Below are positions 1 through 11,100 of a stretch of DNA of 64,000 nucleotides, piece by piece. The DNA lies in assembly GCA_947685225.1 (NCBI GenBank), contig CANTUV010000055.1, forward strand, positions 10,365,501 through 10,429,500, read 5' to 3'. The translations under genes were made by a program, and so were the position numbers. This stretch comes from Garcia nutans. Taxonomy: Eukaryota > Streptophyta > Magnoliopsida > Malpighiales > Euphorbiaceae. The stretch's first letter is position 1, and the number at the start of each line of letters is the position of its first letter. The notes beneath the pieces were generated by a model. It was given only the letters and a program-made list of their open reading frames with translations. It was not told where the DNA came from and searched no databases.

Positions 1-1567
1 TCATTATGATTTGGAAAATTTTTGTGCTTCTAGTGGAAAATTTTTCTGGCATATGAAGCTGTGGAGAGCAGTGATGTTATGACCAATTTCTCTGCTATTG
101 CTTTTGTATTCTAATGTATTAAAGTATAAACTAAATCCATGTTCTTATTCTCAAAGAAAAGAAAATTAAAAAAAAAAAACTTGCATAACTGGTGAAGTTC
201 TTCTGCTGTTTGTTTTCATGTGCAGAGCTTTTTAATAAAGATCAGAATGCTATTTTCCTTTCTAAACATTGGCTTGTATTCTAACAATTATAGCTGCAAC
301 TAAATGAATGAGAAGATGATTGAGTGTTATGGATTAGCTACACTATTGAGATACTATGATGTGTTGTAGGATGATTACCAAAATAACGTTTTGGGATAGT
401 AAAAAGGTTGTGAAATTCTGGGAAATCAAAGTTTTTGAAGAGGCATTTCTGGGGATAACAAAAAATAAGGTTTTGGGACTTCTCGTAGTGCTTGTTTTTG
501 CTACTTTGAAAATGCTTTATCAATTGCCATCGCTAAGGTGCTCTCTCTCTCTTTTCTCTCCTTTACTATTGTGAAAATATATTAATAGAGTCAGACTGAA
601 TTTATAACAAAAGGATGATTGCCTGCACATAATTACAAAATATGCAATGCTTTTTTTTTTCCTGTAATCCCTTTAATTTTCTTTTTATCCTCCTCATTTT
701 TGTCTCTCATCCTTCTTGTTGTGCTTCATAATGATCTTTTAACTTAAATGCTTGATGCTTGTGTTTTGTTTTTCTCATCTCCATTATTTGCTGGAAATAA
801 TTGGTTGTTGATTTTTGGCCCTGGTTTGTCATTTCTGTCCTTTTCCTTTTCCCTTGAATTTTTCTTGCTCTAAATGTGTTTTCACTTTCCTCCCTTGGTA
901 TAATTTGCTTACTTTTTCCTACCTCCATCCTTTTGTTTATTCAATTTGCTTTTCTTTAGAAAATAAACCAGGATTTTTTTTTTCATAAAGATGTAAAACA
1001 TCCATTTGATTTATGAGGACTTTCTTTTATCCATCACTTCCCTTCTGGAGTCGGCTCTGATTTTGTCAATTTGATTGGCTGGTTTCTGTTGTGGACAGGT
1101 TTGGCTGCAGCAAGGGGAAGATGGAGTCATTTGAATAATTTTGTGCATTGAAGAATGGCCTAAAGCAATATGCAAAATCCTTATGTGCAACATATTGAGC
1201 TCATACCTCTTGAACTCTATAGTTGGGCAAATGATTGTTGTAATGTGTTGTTCATATTGGTATGTCATCCTTGTATATGGGAAGTTTTGGTGTTGATTAA
1301 CGTAGTTTCAGTTTTTTGAAATGTGTTTTTTTGTACAGTATGATCCATGATGTTTGAGTTGAGTTTATGATCCATGATATTTGAGGACCAATGAAATGAT
1401 GCTTCTGGGTTTACTTTCTACGTGTATGAAAATATATGCTATACTTGCTCAATGTTACTGGCATGTGCCGTTCTCTCTCTTTTACTCTGTCTTATTCTGC
1501 CCTCTAGCAAAAATTTCTTTATTTATATAAAAACGAACAGCACTCTGAGTTTTGTGATAAATTTCAG
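1..1567. other. No gene recognised; upstream flank or 5' part of the GEMIN2-like locus
   Basis: AT-rich sequence upstream of the first recognisable GEMIN2-like exon. Short open frames occur (for example 356-574 on +) but show no domain, no clear splice context and no family I recognise. The 5' exons of the neighbouring locus may once have lain here. I see no mobile element border. Confidence 0.4.
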
Positions 1568-2474
1568 GGGAAGTATCTTCTGAAAATGGTGATATTGAAT
1601 TAGAAAACATGGAAGATGATGAGGTACAAAATTTGAGTTACTTGGATTCTGCTTTTAGTCAGAATGTTGGGATTGAAGATGCCAACACATCTTTCGAAGG
1701 CTAGTGCAATGAAAAATGGGACAGTGATGAAGATTATGCTAGCATCCAGAGACTTGCTTTTCATGTAGAAGGAGAACCAAATTTTGATTCTGGACCTCCA
1801 GAGGATGGTTGGGAATATCTTAGGCGTGTCAGGTACCATTCTAAGTCCTTGCTTGTTTTTCCCCCGTTTATGATACATTAGGGTTCTTTAGAATTATCTC
1901 TTAAGGTTATCTTTTCATTTCACGAGTTGGTGATGTTCGCTATTCTTATGGTTCAGTACAAAGATATGCTGGAAGAATTTCCTAATTATGATGACACATA
2001 AATTAGCTCTCTTATAATTAAAGTGTGGTCATGTTTTGTTTTTTCTATTTTGGTTTCTGCAATTTATAATTTTTAGGAAGAATATGCAGGACAAAACAAG
2101 CTATTTAGGACTACCTTGTTGCAAAGGATGCTTTGGTCAATGCTTTAGCCAGTATATTTTTCTCAAGTTTTCGAGTACTCTATTGCGAAACTATTGTTCT
2201 ATTAATTCAAACAAAAGAGGATTCCATGATTCTCATTACATTTACAATTCTTAAAGGTGATGAGGTTAGTATGGAAAAGGTGTAACTTTTTCAGGGAGCA
2301 AAATATTTTTTATACCATGAGAATGCTTGTAGAGCCACAGATTAATTGTGAGTTCAACATCCCTTATGACTTACAACAATTCTGCAATCCCAAGCAACCT
2401 GCCTCTCCAATTAATGATAATAACATATCTTCTATTATAAAAAATGAAACATAAATGTATATTCTTAGTTCAGA

Positions 2475-3127
2475 CCATAGTTACCTAATTCGCTCAAACC
2501 CCCTTAGTACCGCATACTAGGACGCTTGTTCCAATTCACAGTACTTCAGCGGTCCCAGACGAGCTGGAACACGTTCCAGTATGCTAGAAGTGGAGTTTCT
2601 GTTTAAGTTACCCTCCCATGGCGAAGAAGAAGAAAAGAAGAACGAGAGAGGAGAAGCGATGTTTTTCTTGTGATTTGTGAGTTACAGCTGTAAAAATAAA
2701 TATTGCTAATAAATACAACTATAAACTTTCTCCCATTCCCATCAAATAATTAATTATTAGTTTGGCTTCTCTAAAATAAAATACAATTTAGCTATAATTA
2801 TAATTAAAAATAATTAAAAAGAATATGAAGAGTTACATGATTATTGAGAAACTATTAAGAGTTTCACAAATCAGATTTATGAAATTTAATTTCTATTTTA
2901 TTTTTTATGTAAATTTTAATATAATAAACATTTTAAAATTCTTTTATGTATAAATTTCTATATACTAAAAGTTTACTGACTCGAATATAAATAATTCACG
3001 TACTGTGATCTAAATTGACGTACCAACTATGTCTACCTCCAACGTACCACATTTTAAAATAAGTGGCGTATGTTGTATCCATATCCGTACCACGACCCAA
3101 GATGTACGGCATTCCAGGTAACTATGG
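2475..3127. mobile_element. Non-autonomous TIR DNA transposon (MITE-like), 653 bp
   Basis: The left end CCATAGTTACCT (2475-2486) is a perfect 12-bp inverted match of the right end AGGTAACTATGG (3116-3127). The element is flanked by TTCAGA on both sides (2469-2474 and 3128-3133), a 6-bp direct repeat read as the target duplication. The interior is AT-rich with no open frame; subterminal parts repeat GTAC/CCGTACC-like words. It sits in an intron of the GEMIN2-like relic. The superfamily is unclear, since 6 bp is not the usual duplication of hAT (8), Mutator (9) or PIF/Harbinger (3) elements. Confidence 0.7.
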
Positions 3128-3523
3128 TTCAGACTTGCAAGACTTTGCAAGTCTGCACTTTTTCTTTTAACTAACAATAATGCCATTTCTTTTGAAAAAA
3201 TAGAAACTTTCTTGCCTAATAAATTTTGATGTTCTGACCAGTAAAAAAAGAAAGATCTTATTAGCCAATTTCTTTGCAGAACCTAAAGTAAAGAAATTTG
3301 ATACATAAGATTAGGCCAAAACACTTGTCTACAGGTTATTCTACTGTCAATATTTTTTGAACATCCAAATAGATAATTTTGCAAATCAATGCTCCCATGC
3401 CTTTTCCCTCTTCCCTTGCTCAACAAAACAAAAAAAAGAAAGAAAGAAAAGAAGTAGATGAATTTTGTTGGTCATTAGTAATTTTATGATTCTTCATATG
3501 ATTGTTAAAACTTTCTTTGGGAT

Positions 3524-3914
3524 TGACGCAGCGTAAGCTAAAAATCCTAACTTTGAGAGAATATAATTTTTAAAAAATTTTATTGATTGAATTATGAGTG
3601 AATTATGAATGAATGCAATGCTTGTGAAGGACTCTATTTATAGGCATAAATAAATAAGGATCCTGAAAGGAAATAAAATAAAAATCTTAAAGGGATTAGA
3701 ATTAAAAATACTAAAATAAATAGAAATATTAAAAGGATTAGGATTAGAAAAATAATTATCTTAGGAGGATTATGATAATAATCCTAATAATTATCTTTAA
3801 AAAAAATAGGTAAAATTATCCTAAAAGGAATAGGATAAGAATTCTAGACGAAATATGATTAATTTTTCTTTTAAAAAATCATATTATAAATATTATATTT
3901 AATGCCCTGTCTCA
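3524..3914 (-). repeat. Probable solo LTR (minus orientation)
   Basis: A 391-bp stretch bounded by TG (3524) and CA (3914), flanked by GGGAT (3519-3523) and GAGAT (3915-3919), a 4-of-5 match for a target duplication. Read on the minus strand it holds a TATA box (CTATAAATAGAG, around 3630-3643) followed by a leader-like stretch, as in an LTR promoter. No internal domain or second LTR is nearby, so a solo LTR is the simplest reading. The lineage is unknown. Confidence 0.42.
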
Positions 3915-6249
3915 GAGATTTTATCACAAAAACGCTGGAAGGAAATGCAGACTGCAGTATGGGCCAGAGAGAGTAAATCAATTTGTGTTCAATTTTCTTA
4001 ACCCAAATTACGAGGATGAATGAGCATAATTGCAAGGTTCAATAAGTGGTCAGGTTTAACCCAAAGTATGAGGTTCATTAAGCGTCTCAAGTTTAACCCA
4101 AATTGCAAGGTTCAATAAGTGGTCAGGTTTAGATTAGCATTACAAGTGACATAATTTAGAAGCTGAATGAACTAAGTATACCAGAGCCTCCTTATGGGAA
4201 TAAATGTGTGACATGCATGAGAACGCCAAAACACAAAAGGTTGGGGGATAGGTGAACCATTCAATAGAGCATATGCTTTCTTCTACTTTTCAAATGCTGT
4301 AATTTGAATCAAAAAAAATATTGGAAACAAATATGTAATGGCAGTTTATTTGGTCATTGAGCCGGTTGAAATTATTAGTTTTGACTCTATTAGGCTGACC
4401 AAGCAGATGCATATAATCACAACAGATTTTAGATCCTAGATGAAGTTGGAAGATTGGTAGGCTCATGTTATTGACATTTAGCAAGGATCAGGTGGATTCA
4501 CTATAACACTGTGAGTTTATGAAAGTATGATATCTGGCCTCGTTTAGTTGGGATTAAAGTTGGTTTCAGTTTTGTCCTCTGCTGGATTGCTCAATGCATT
4601 ATTATTATCCTGAATATGTTCAATAGCTGTACCTAATTGTACTGTATATACTGTTATGGTCACACTAATTTCTTTTCTTAATGTTGTTTGACATCAACCA
4701 TGTATTCGGAGTCTCGGACAAGTGGAGTACATAATTCATAAACGTCTTGGAAATAGTATAGTTTTCAAAAATTTCAGCTGCTTTCTGTATTATAAAATTT
4801 TGTTGAAAATTTCTGAATCTTTTTGCATCCTTTCTCTTGTTCAAAAGTTGAAAATAAATGTACGATACTGATTGCATGATTCTATCATTTTGAATTGTAG
4901 GATTCATTTGTATTTTGCATTAGCTTTAACACACCACCAAAAGGAATTTTGGCAGCACATTGAAATGCAATTTTGGCTTCAAACTGATTTTTTCACTTAC
5001 TCTGTTCAGATGGGAAGCAGCTCGTATTCCAAAAGTTAAAGTGGCCAAGCTTAAAAGAATTAAAGTTAACAAAGAACAAAGCATTTATATGGCCCAGATT
5101 CCTGAGATTGCTAAGTGCCCAGAAAATTTAATGCCACTAAAGTAGTGGGGGGATGCATTTCTTGCCGATTTTTCAGAGCTAAGGATGGTATGGTTCTGAC
5201 CCTAATTTACTTTATAATGTGCTTAACGACAAACTTGGTTTCTTTGCTTGAAATGAACTTGTGATATTCTTACTTGATAAGTGACATGACAAGCATGACA
5301 AAAGTCGACAGAGGGAACTTAATGACTTTTGATTTCATGAAAAATTGCTGCATCTTTTAAAAATGGGAAAATATGCATTTGCTAGATTATTGTGTTTGGG
5401 AGTGATGAGGGAAATGATTTGCTGTTAAAAATAGATTGTTCTTTTCTTTTCCCAGAATCAAACTATTGAAAACCATATTTATATTTGAGAAGTCAAGAAA
5501 ACTAAGGTTCGGTCAGAGCCTATAGTTGACCATCAAAGCAATAAAAAGTAATATTTCCCTGATTTTCTTAAGAAAAAAAGAAATAGTAGTAGTGGGGAGG
5601 ATGCTGCATTGCCTTAAAATCATAATTTGTTTGTTCTATAGAATTAACTTTATTTTTCTGCTGTGTTTTCACTTTATCTCAGTTCTTGTCACTCAATGAG
5701 GGTTCCAGCAGTGAAATTTCCTGTAAACTGCAATCCATGGCGATCTTTTACAAGCAGAATACTTCCTCTGCCCAGCTTGCTGAAAGTATTATTCTTGAAA
5801 ATTTTAATAATCGCAGAACTGATGAAGTCCATTCCCATAAGCTGCATGAGGATTCCTGCCTGAATAACACCGTCAACCAGCCATCTGAGGCAAATGCTGA
5901 AGACAGTAAAATATCAGGATGTTCTCAGAATACGCCTATAAGTTCTGTCACTGATTCTTCATGCAACTACCCTACATTGTCTGCAATTTGAGCAATGAAT
6001 TCTGTTGCACGGGTGTCGATGTTGAGGAAATGCATAAGCTTGGCAGAAGCCATGAGCACACTCTCAAGAAATGACTGTATCTGGCTTTTTCCTTTATGCG
6101 CAGCAGTTGATACTCCACTAGACGCTGACACTAGTGCTGCTTTTCGGAGCCTGCTCCGAAAGTGTGCTAGTTTGCGAGCTGCCAAGTCTGAACTTGATGA
6201 TGAAGTTATAATGCTTAATATTCTTGCCACGATGCAGTCTGAAACCTGA

Positions 6250-7406
6250 AGCTCACCTAACTAGTTTTTGTTTATTTCATATAGTTGCCCTGGGAAGTTG
6301 CTTAGTATTGAAACTTTGGACGTAATGCACTCACATTTCTCTTGATCATTTAGGTTGTTTGGCTTAATTTTTATTTGCATTTTTGCTTGGAACTAGAGTG
6401 GCTTTGGTCCTAAAAGTAATTTTTTTTTTTTGCATTTTCTAGTCATTATTATTAATATTAATACTAATATTAATATTGTTATTGTTATTTGAATAATTCT
6501 GAGTGCTTATGATAAGCATTTGCTAAGGATGTATGGGATAAATTTCACAGAAGATTTAAGTACACAAAATTCCTTGAGATTTTTCATAATATATCTTTAT
6601 TTTGGTTTTTTTTTTAATTAAATGTTTTAGTTTTGATTTTTTGAACTCTATTATTTTGTCCATTCATTATAATATATCTTTATTTTGCTAATTATATTTT
6701 AATTTTCAAATTATTAATATTATTGATCAATTCAATATTTTAAAACGTCAACCTTTTTTTTTTCACTGGCCTAAAAATGGGTCAATCTTGATTAACTTTT
6801 ACTCCCGAGAGTAATTCAATTTTGACTATATAAGAAGAATATGCGTGTTCATCATATTCATTTATATACTGAATTAATAAATACTGTTTAATTAATAATA
6901 ATGGCCCTTCGACCATTATTGAAGAAGATGGATACTGAATTAATAAATACTGTTTAATTAATTTCAGTTTTTTTCTAGATATATTAGCTATTTTAATATT
7001 TGTGTGGCCCTCGACCCTTTAGTCATTGAAGAAGATGGATAAGAAATTAATGGGTGATGAATGACAATGACTTGTGTCGTTTCATTCATTATCTATTAAG
7101 CTTCCTTGCAGTTTCCCTTCAAGTAGACTTTAATTTCCATACAAAAAGACATGCATTTTTCAGTCTTGGCATGTTAATTTTCCAATCATCTGCTTTATCA
7201 ATTTGAAAGAAGACTTTGAAATCAATGCAAAAGACTTTTGAGTTGTTGCTTTATCGTGTGTATATGAATGGAATTGTGTTAGAAGTTTCCTAAAACGACC
7301 TCGTTTAAAGTCTTTTTTAACAATCTATATATATATATAAGGACTAGTTATTTGCATATCTTCAAGTGATAATTTATGTTAGTGATTTTGATCATAAGAT
7401 AGAAGG
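6250..7406. other. Intergenic region and upstream region of the receptor kinase
   Basis: AT-rich spacer with a short ATT/AAT microsatellite near 6447-6490. The phrase ATACTGAATTAATAAATACTG occurs twice (about 6866 and 6932), with other words partly repeated nearby, suggesting a small local duplication. No coding sequence is seen. The last 100 bp hold the putative core promoter of the downstream gene. Confidence 0.5.
7326..7340 (+). promoter_or_regulatory. Putative TATA box of the receptor kinase gene
   Basis: A TATATATATATATAA run about 70 bp upstream of the ATG at 7407, a reasonable position for a plant TATA element with a short leader. A bare AT run can also be a microsatellite, so this rests on position only. 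Confidence 0.35.
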
Positions 7407-8187
7407 ATGATCCTTTTTTCAAGATACACACTATCTCTTCTTTTTCTACTACTAATAATCCACCAATATCAAGGTTGTTATGGCAGACAAACCAAATCCA
7501 ATTGCATCAGTTCTTCTTGTGGTAACATCCATAACATTACATACCCTTTCCGATTAAACACAGATCCTATTAGTTGCGGCCATCCATATTTTGTACTTGT
7601 TTGTGAAGACAACCTTAGACTTGTAATGCATACAGATTCAGATAAGTATTATGTTGAATCTATTAATTACAACAATTTCACATTTCAAATAATTAATGCC
7701 CGTTTTCAAAAGGATAATTGCTCTTCTTTCCCTCACCATTTTTTCACTAGTGACTATTATTATTATCATTATTATTATTATTATTATTATTCTTCTTATT
7801 ATTATTTTTATCTAAAAGATTTTCAGAATATTGTTCTGATTAACTGTGAAGATCAAATACTGAATTCTCCAAGTTATTATGTGGATACTTATCCTTGCAT
7901 TAATAGCACCAATAATTCTAGTTATTGGTATGTAATGCCTGGATCTACTGATGTATTGGAATTGGTAGACTCATGCCGCATAGAGAAGATAGCACCAATA
8001 TCATCGTCATCTTTTCTTGTAGAAGAAATGCGTTGGAGGAAGAATATTTCGTATATGGACATTCACCGCACTTTAGCAAATGGGATTCCGCTTTCATGGT
8101 TTGCGGCTTGCTGTGATAATAACTATGGAGAAAACAACCCCTGCAACCTAGACGACGCCGTACTCGCCAATTGTTCCCGTTATGTCT
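7407..8187 (+). CDS. Exon 1: signal peptide and GUB_WAK_bind ectodomain
   Basis: The ATG opens a hydrophobic signal peptide (residues 1-26, core LSLLFLLLII). Residues about 32-70 hold the GUB_WAK_bind pattern: CISSSCGNIHNITYPF, then ISCGHPYFVLVC, a cysteine-rich module seen in wall-associated kinases and thought to contact pectin. A second cysteine cluster follows near residues 230-258 (SWFAACCDN, NPCNL, NCSRY). Several Asn-X-Ser/Thr sites suggest glycosylation. From 7755 a TAT repeat codes about fourteen tyrosines within twenty residues. The frame stays open to 8225, but a good donor, GTATGT at 8188, ends the exon in phase 1 so that exon 2 continues the frame. An unspliced message would end at 8223-8225 and give a secreted ectodomain-only protein. 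Confidence 0.8.
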
Positions 8188-11100
8188 GTATGTCTGTCTT
8201 TTCCCTCAACGATATTGCCAATTAGACAAATTATTATTTGTTTTTCACATCTTATTTATTTATTATTAGTTTATTTTATTTTTTCTCGCATGTTAGTTTA
8301 TACTAATTAACATTTGTCTTTGTAGATTACTATTCAGATTCTGATTGGCTGCGAGATGGTGTTAGAGGTGAGTTGTTTTCCCTGTGATAGAAAATATTAG
8401 ATGAATTTAAATTTAAGAAATCCATCCAATAAATAAATTAAAAATCTCAACACACTTTTAATCATATATACTCTTTTTGTTTTTTGTTTTGGCGAGTAAA
8501 AAGAAAATTATATTACTAAAAGAAGAAATACAAAATACAATCAGTCCTAGTATGGCCAAAGCTAACTAGCAGATTGGATTGCTTCTGGATATGCCCTATA
8601 TATAGAGCCTTTTCTAACATGTTGTCTTTACACAGTCAGAATAGAAAATTATATATATTTTTATCAATGAATTTTTAATTTTGTAATTCTGAATTTGTGA
8701 ATTTTTTAAATTGCTCTCTAATTGAAGTTAAAATTTATCAAAATAATTCTTATATTTCTTCTTCTCTTACAATTCTTCTTCTTGTTTTAACTCTCATCAG
8801 TTACTCTTTTTTTTTTAAATTTTTTTTGGCAGAGATGTTTAATGATCTACGCAGCATTGGTGGTAACGTACATTCTACTTTACGTTTCCTTTTTTTTTTC
8901 TTTCTTGTTAAAATTAATTTGCCCTTTTTTTCTTGTTATTATATATATATATAAATAAATCATCTATATAATTAAATACTTTGGGGGCCGTACTAAAATT
9001 ACGAGAATAATAAAAAAATAGCGGAATAATAAAATACGACACACAAGAATTTACGTGGTTCACCCTTAATTTTTAGGGCTACGTCCACGGGACAAAATCC
9101 GAATAATTCTTCTACTATTAAAATAGTAGGCTTACAAAGAGATTATTACAAAAATGGTGGCACTCACAAAAGTATTTCCCAAACCTCACTATTTTTCTCA
9201 ACCCTAGTCTTAAGACCCTACCTAATACTGAATAATTCTCTCTTCACAGATTAATTTTGATCTGTGGCTTGTTAATTACAAACTCTTGGCAATCTCTATT
9301 TATAGAGAAAGAGATGCCGAAATTGTTGATTAAATTGCCTAAAATTAGGCAAGAAGTTAGGCTGCCTAAAAAAAACTTTGACCACGTTTTATTCATTTCT
9401 TCCTTCTTCTTTTTTATTAATTAAGTGGTGGGTCCCACTTGGAGACACCAACCAACAAATCTCCCCCGTGGTCTTCAAGTGGGAATGTTAGCCATACCGT
9501 CTATCCTTCTGCAAGCAACAAGCTTTTCTGTGGGTAAAGCTTTTGTCATCATATCCGCGCCATTGTCATCAGTATGAACTTTCTCTATCTGAAATGACTT
9601 CATCTCCAGCGCATCACGTATCCAATGATACCTCACATCAATGTGCTTTGACCTTGAATGAAAGGTCGAATTCTTGCTGAGATGTATAGCGCTCTGGCTG
9701 TCGCATAGCAGGACATACTTCTCTTGTTCTATACTCAATTCTTGTAGGAACTTTTTCATCCACAAGAGTTCTTTGCTAGCTTCTGTGATAGCTATATATT
9801 CCGCCTCCGTCGATGATAGCGCAATGCATTTCTGCAATTTTGATTGCCAAGAAACCGCTGCTCCTGCAAAGGTAATCAGATATCCAGAAGTTGATTTGCG
9901 TGAATCAACATCTCCGTCCATATCTGCATCTGTGTAACTGTCTAACACAGGTCTGTTATCACCAAAACATAAACAAGTTTTGGAAGTGCCTTTAAGATAC
10001 CTGAGAATCCACTTCACTGCATTCCAGTGTTCTTTGCCCGGATTTGAAAGAAATCGGCTGACAATACCAACAGCATGAGCAATATCTGGTCTTGTGCATA
10101 CCATGGCGTACATTAAACTGCCAACGGCAGATGCATAAGGAATTTTCTTCAGTTCTTCTTTTTCTTCCTCATTTGAAGGACATTGTTTGGAACTTAATTT
10201 GAAATGACCTGCAAGTGGAGTAGAAACTGGCTTTGCATTACTCATGTTGAATCTGCTAAGAACTTTCTCAATGTACTTCTCCTGAGACAACCACAGCTTT
10301 CTTTTTGTCCTGTCTCTAGAGATCTTCATTCCGAGAATCTGTTTTGCCGATCCCAAATCCTTCATGGCAAAGGATTTCGCAAGCTCCTTTTTCAAGCTTT
10401 CAATTTTCTCAGTATTATGACCCACAATCAGCATATCATCAACATATAACAAGAGAATAATAAAGTCACCATCTGTGAATTTATTCACAAATACACAATG
10501 ATCAGAAGTAGTTTTCTCATACCCGTGATTCACCATGAAAGAGTCAAACTTCTTGTACCACTGTCTGGGAGCCTGTTTGAGTCCGTACAAGCTCTTCTGC
10601 AATCTACACACCATGTGTTCTTTTCCTTTGACTCTGAACCCTTCTGGTTGCTCCATATAAATTTCCTCTTCTAAATCACCATGGAGGAAAGCGGTCTTTA
10701 CATCAAGTTGCTCGATCTCCAAATTCAAGCTAGCTGCTAATCCGAGCACAACTCTGATAGAAGACATCTTGACTACAGGTGAGAAAATTTCTTCAAAGTC
10801 AATTCCTTTCTTCTGACGAAATCCCTTCACAACCAGCCTCGCCTTGTACCTTGGCTGTGAGTTGTTCTGTTCAGCCTTCAACCTGAACACCATTTATTCT
10901 TCAGTGCTTTCTTACCTTGAGGCAGTTTGACAAGCTCATAAGTGTGGTTATCATGCAAGGACTTCATCTCATCTTGCATTGCTTTCAACCATTCATTCTT
11001 TTTGACATCTTCCATCGCCTCCTGGTAGTCCTCTGGTTCTCCCCCTTGAGTGAGTAAATCATACTCATTTGGAGAGTATCTCTGGGAAGGTATCCTGCCT

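Larger units (their letters stand above)
1568..6249 (+). pseudogene. GEMIN2: GEMIN2/SIP1-like pseudogene (SMN-complex component)
   Basis: GEMIN2 binds SMN and Sm proteins and helps load Sm cores on U snRNAs. Three blocks match the plant family as I know it. Block one (1568-1832) ends in WEYLRRVR before a GTACC donor. Block two (5010-5187) starts after TTCAG, completes that arginine codon, and reads WEAARIPKVKVAKLKR, then QIPEIAKCPENLMPLK, then DAFLADFSELR. Block three (5683-6249) carries RVSMLRKCISL, DTPLDADTSAAFRSLLRKCA and DDEVIMLNILAT. Each block has one in-frame stop: TAG at 1702, TAG at 5143 where the family has Gln, and TGA at 5989. The conserved SGRYFGQ-type C-terminus is absent; the frame ends MQSET. 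The stops and lost C-terminus make a non-functional relic more likely than a gene. Family assignment is from memory of its conserved core; no search was run. Confidence 0.68.

Noticed and set aside
5967..6230. 87-codon minus-strand open frame over the GEMIN2-like block
   Set aside because: It is antisense to a recognisable coding block and carries no motif of its own.
7422..8225. Treating the 272-codon ectodomain frame as a complete single-exon protein
   Set aside because: A strong GTATGT donor at 8188 and in-phase mini-exons leading to a kinase argue for a spliced receptor; kept only as a possible retained-intron product.
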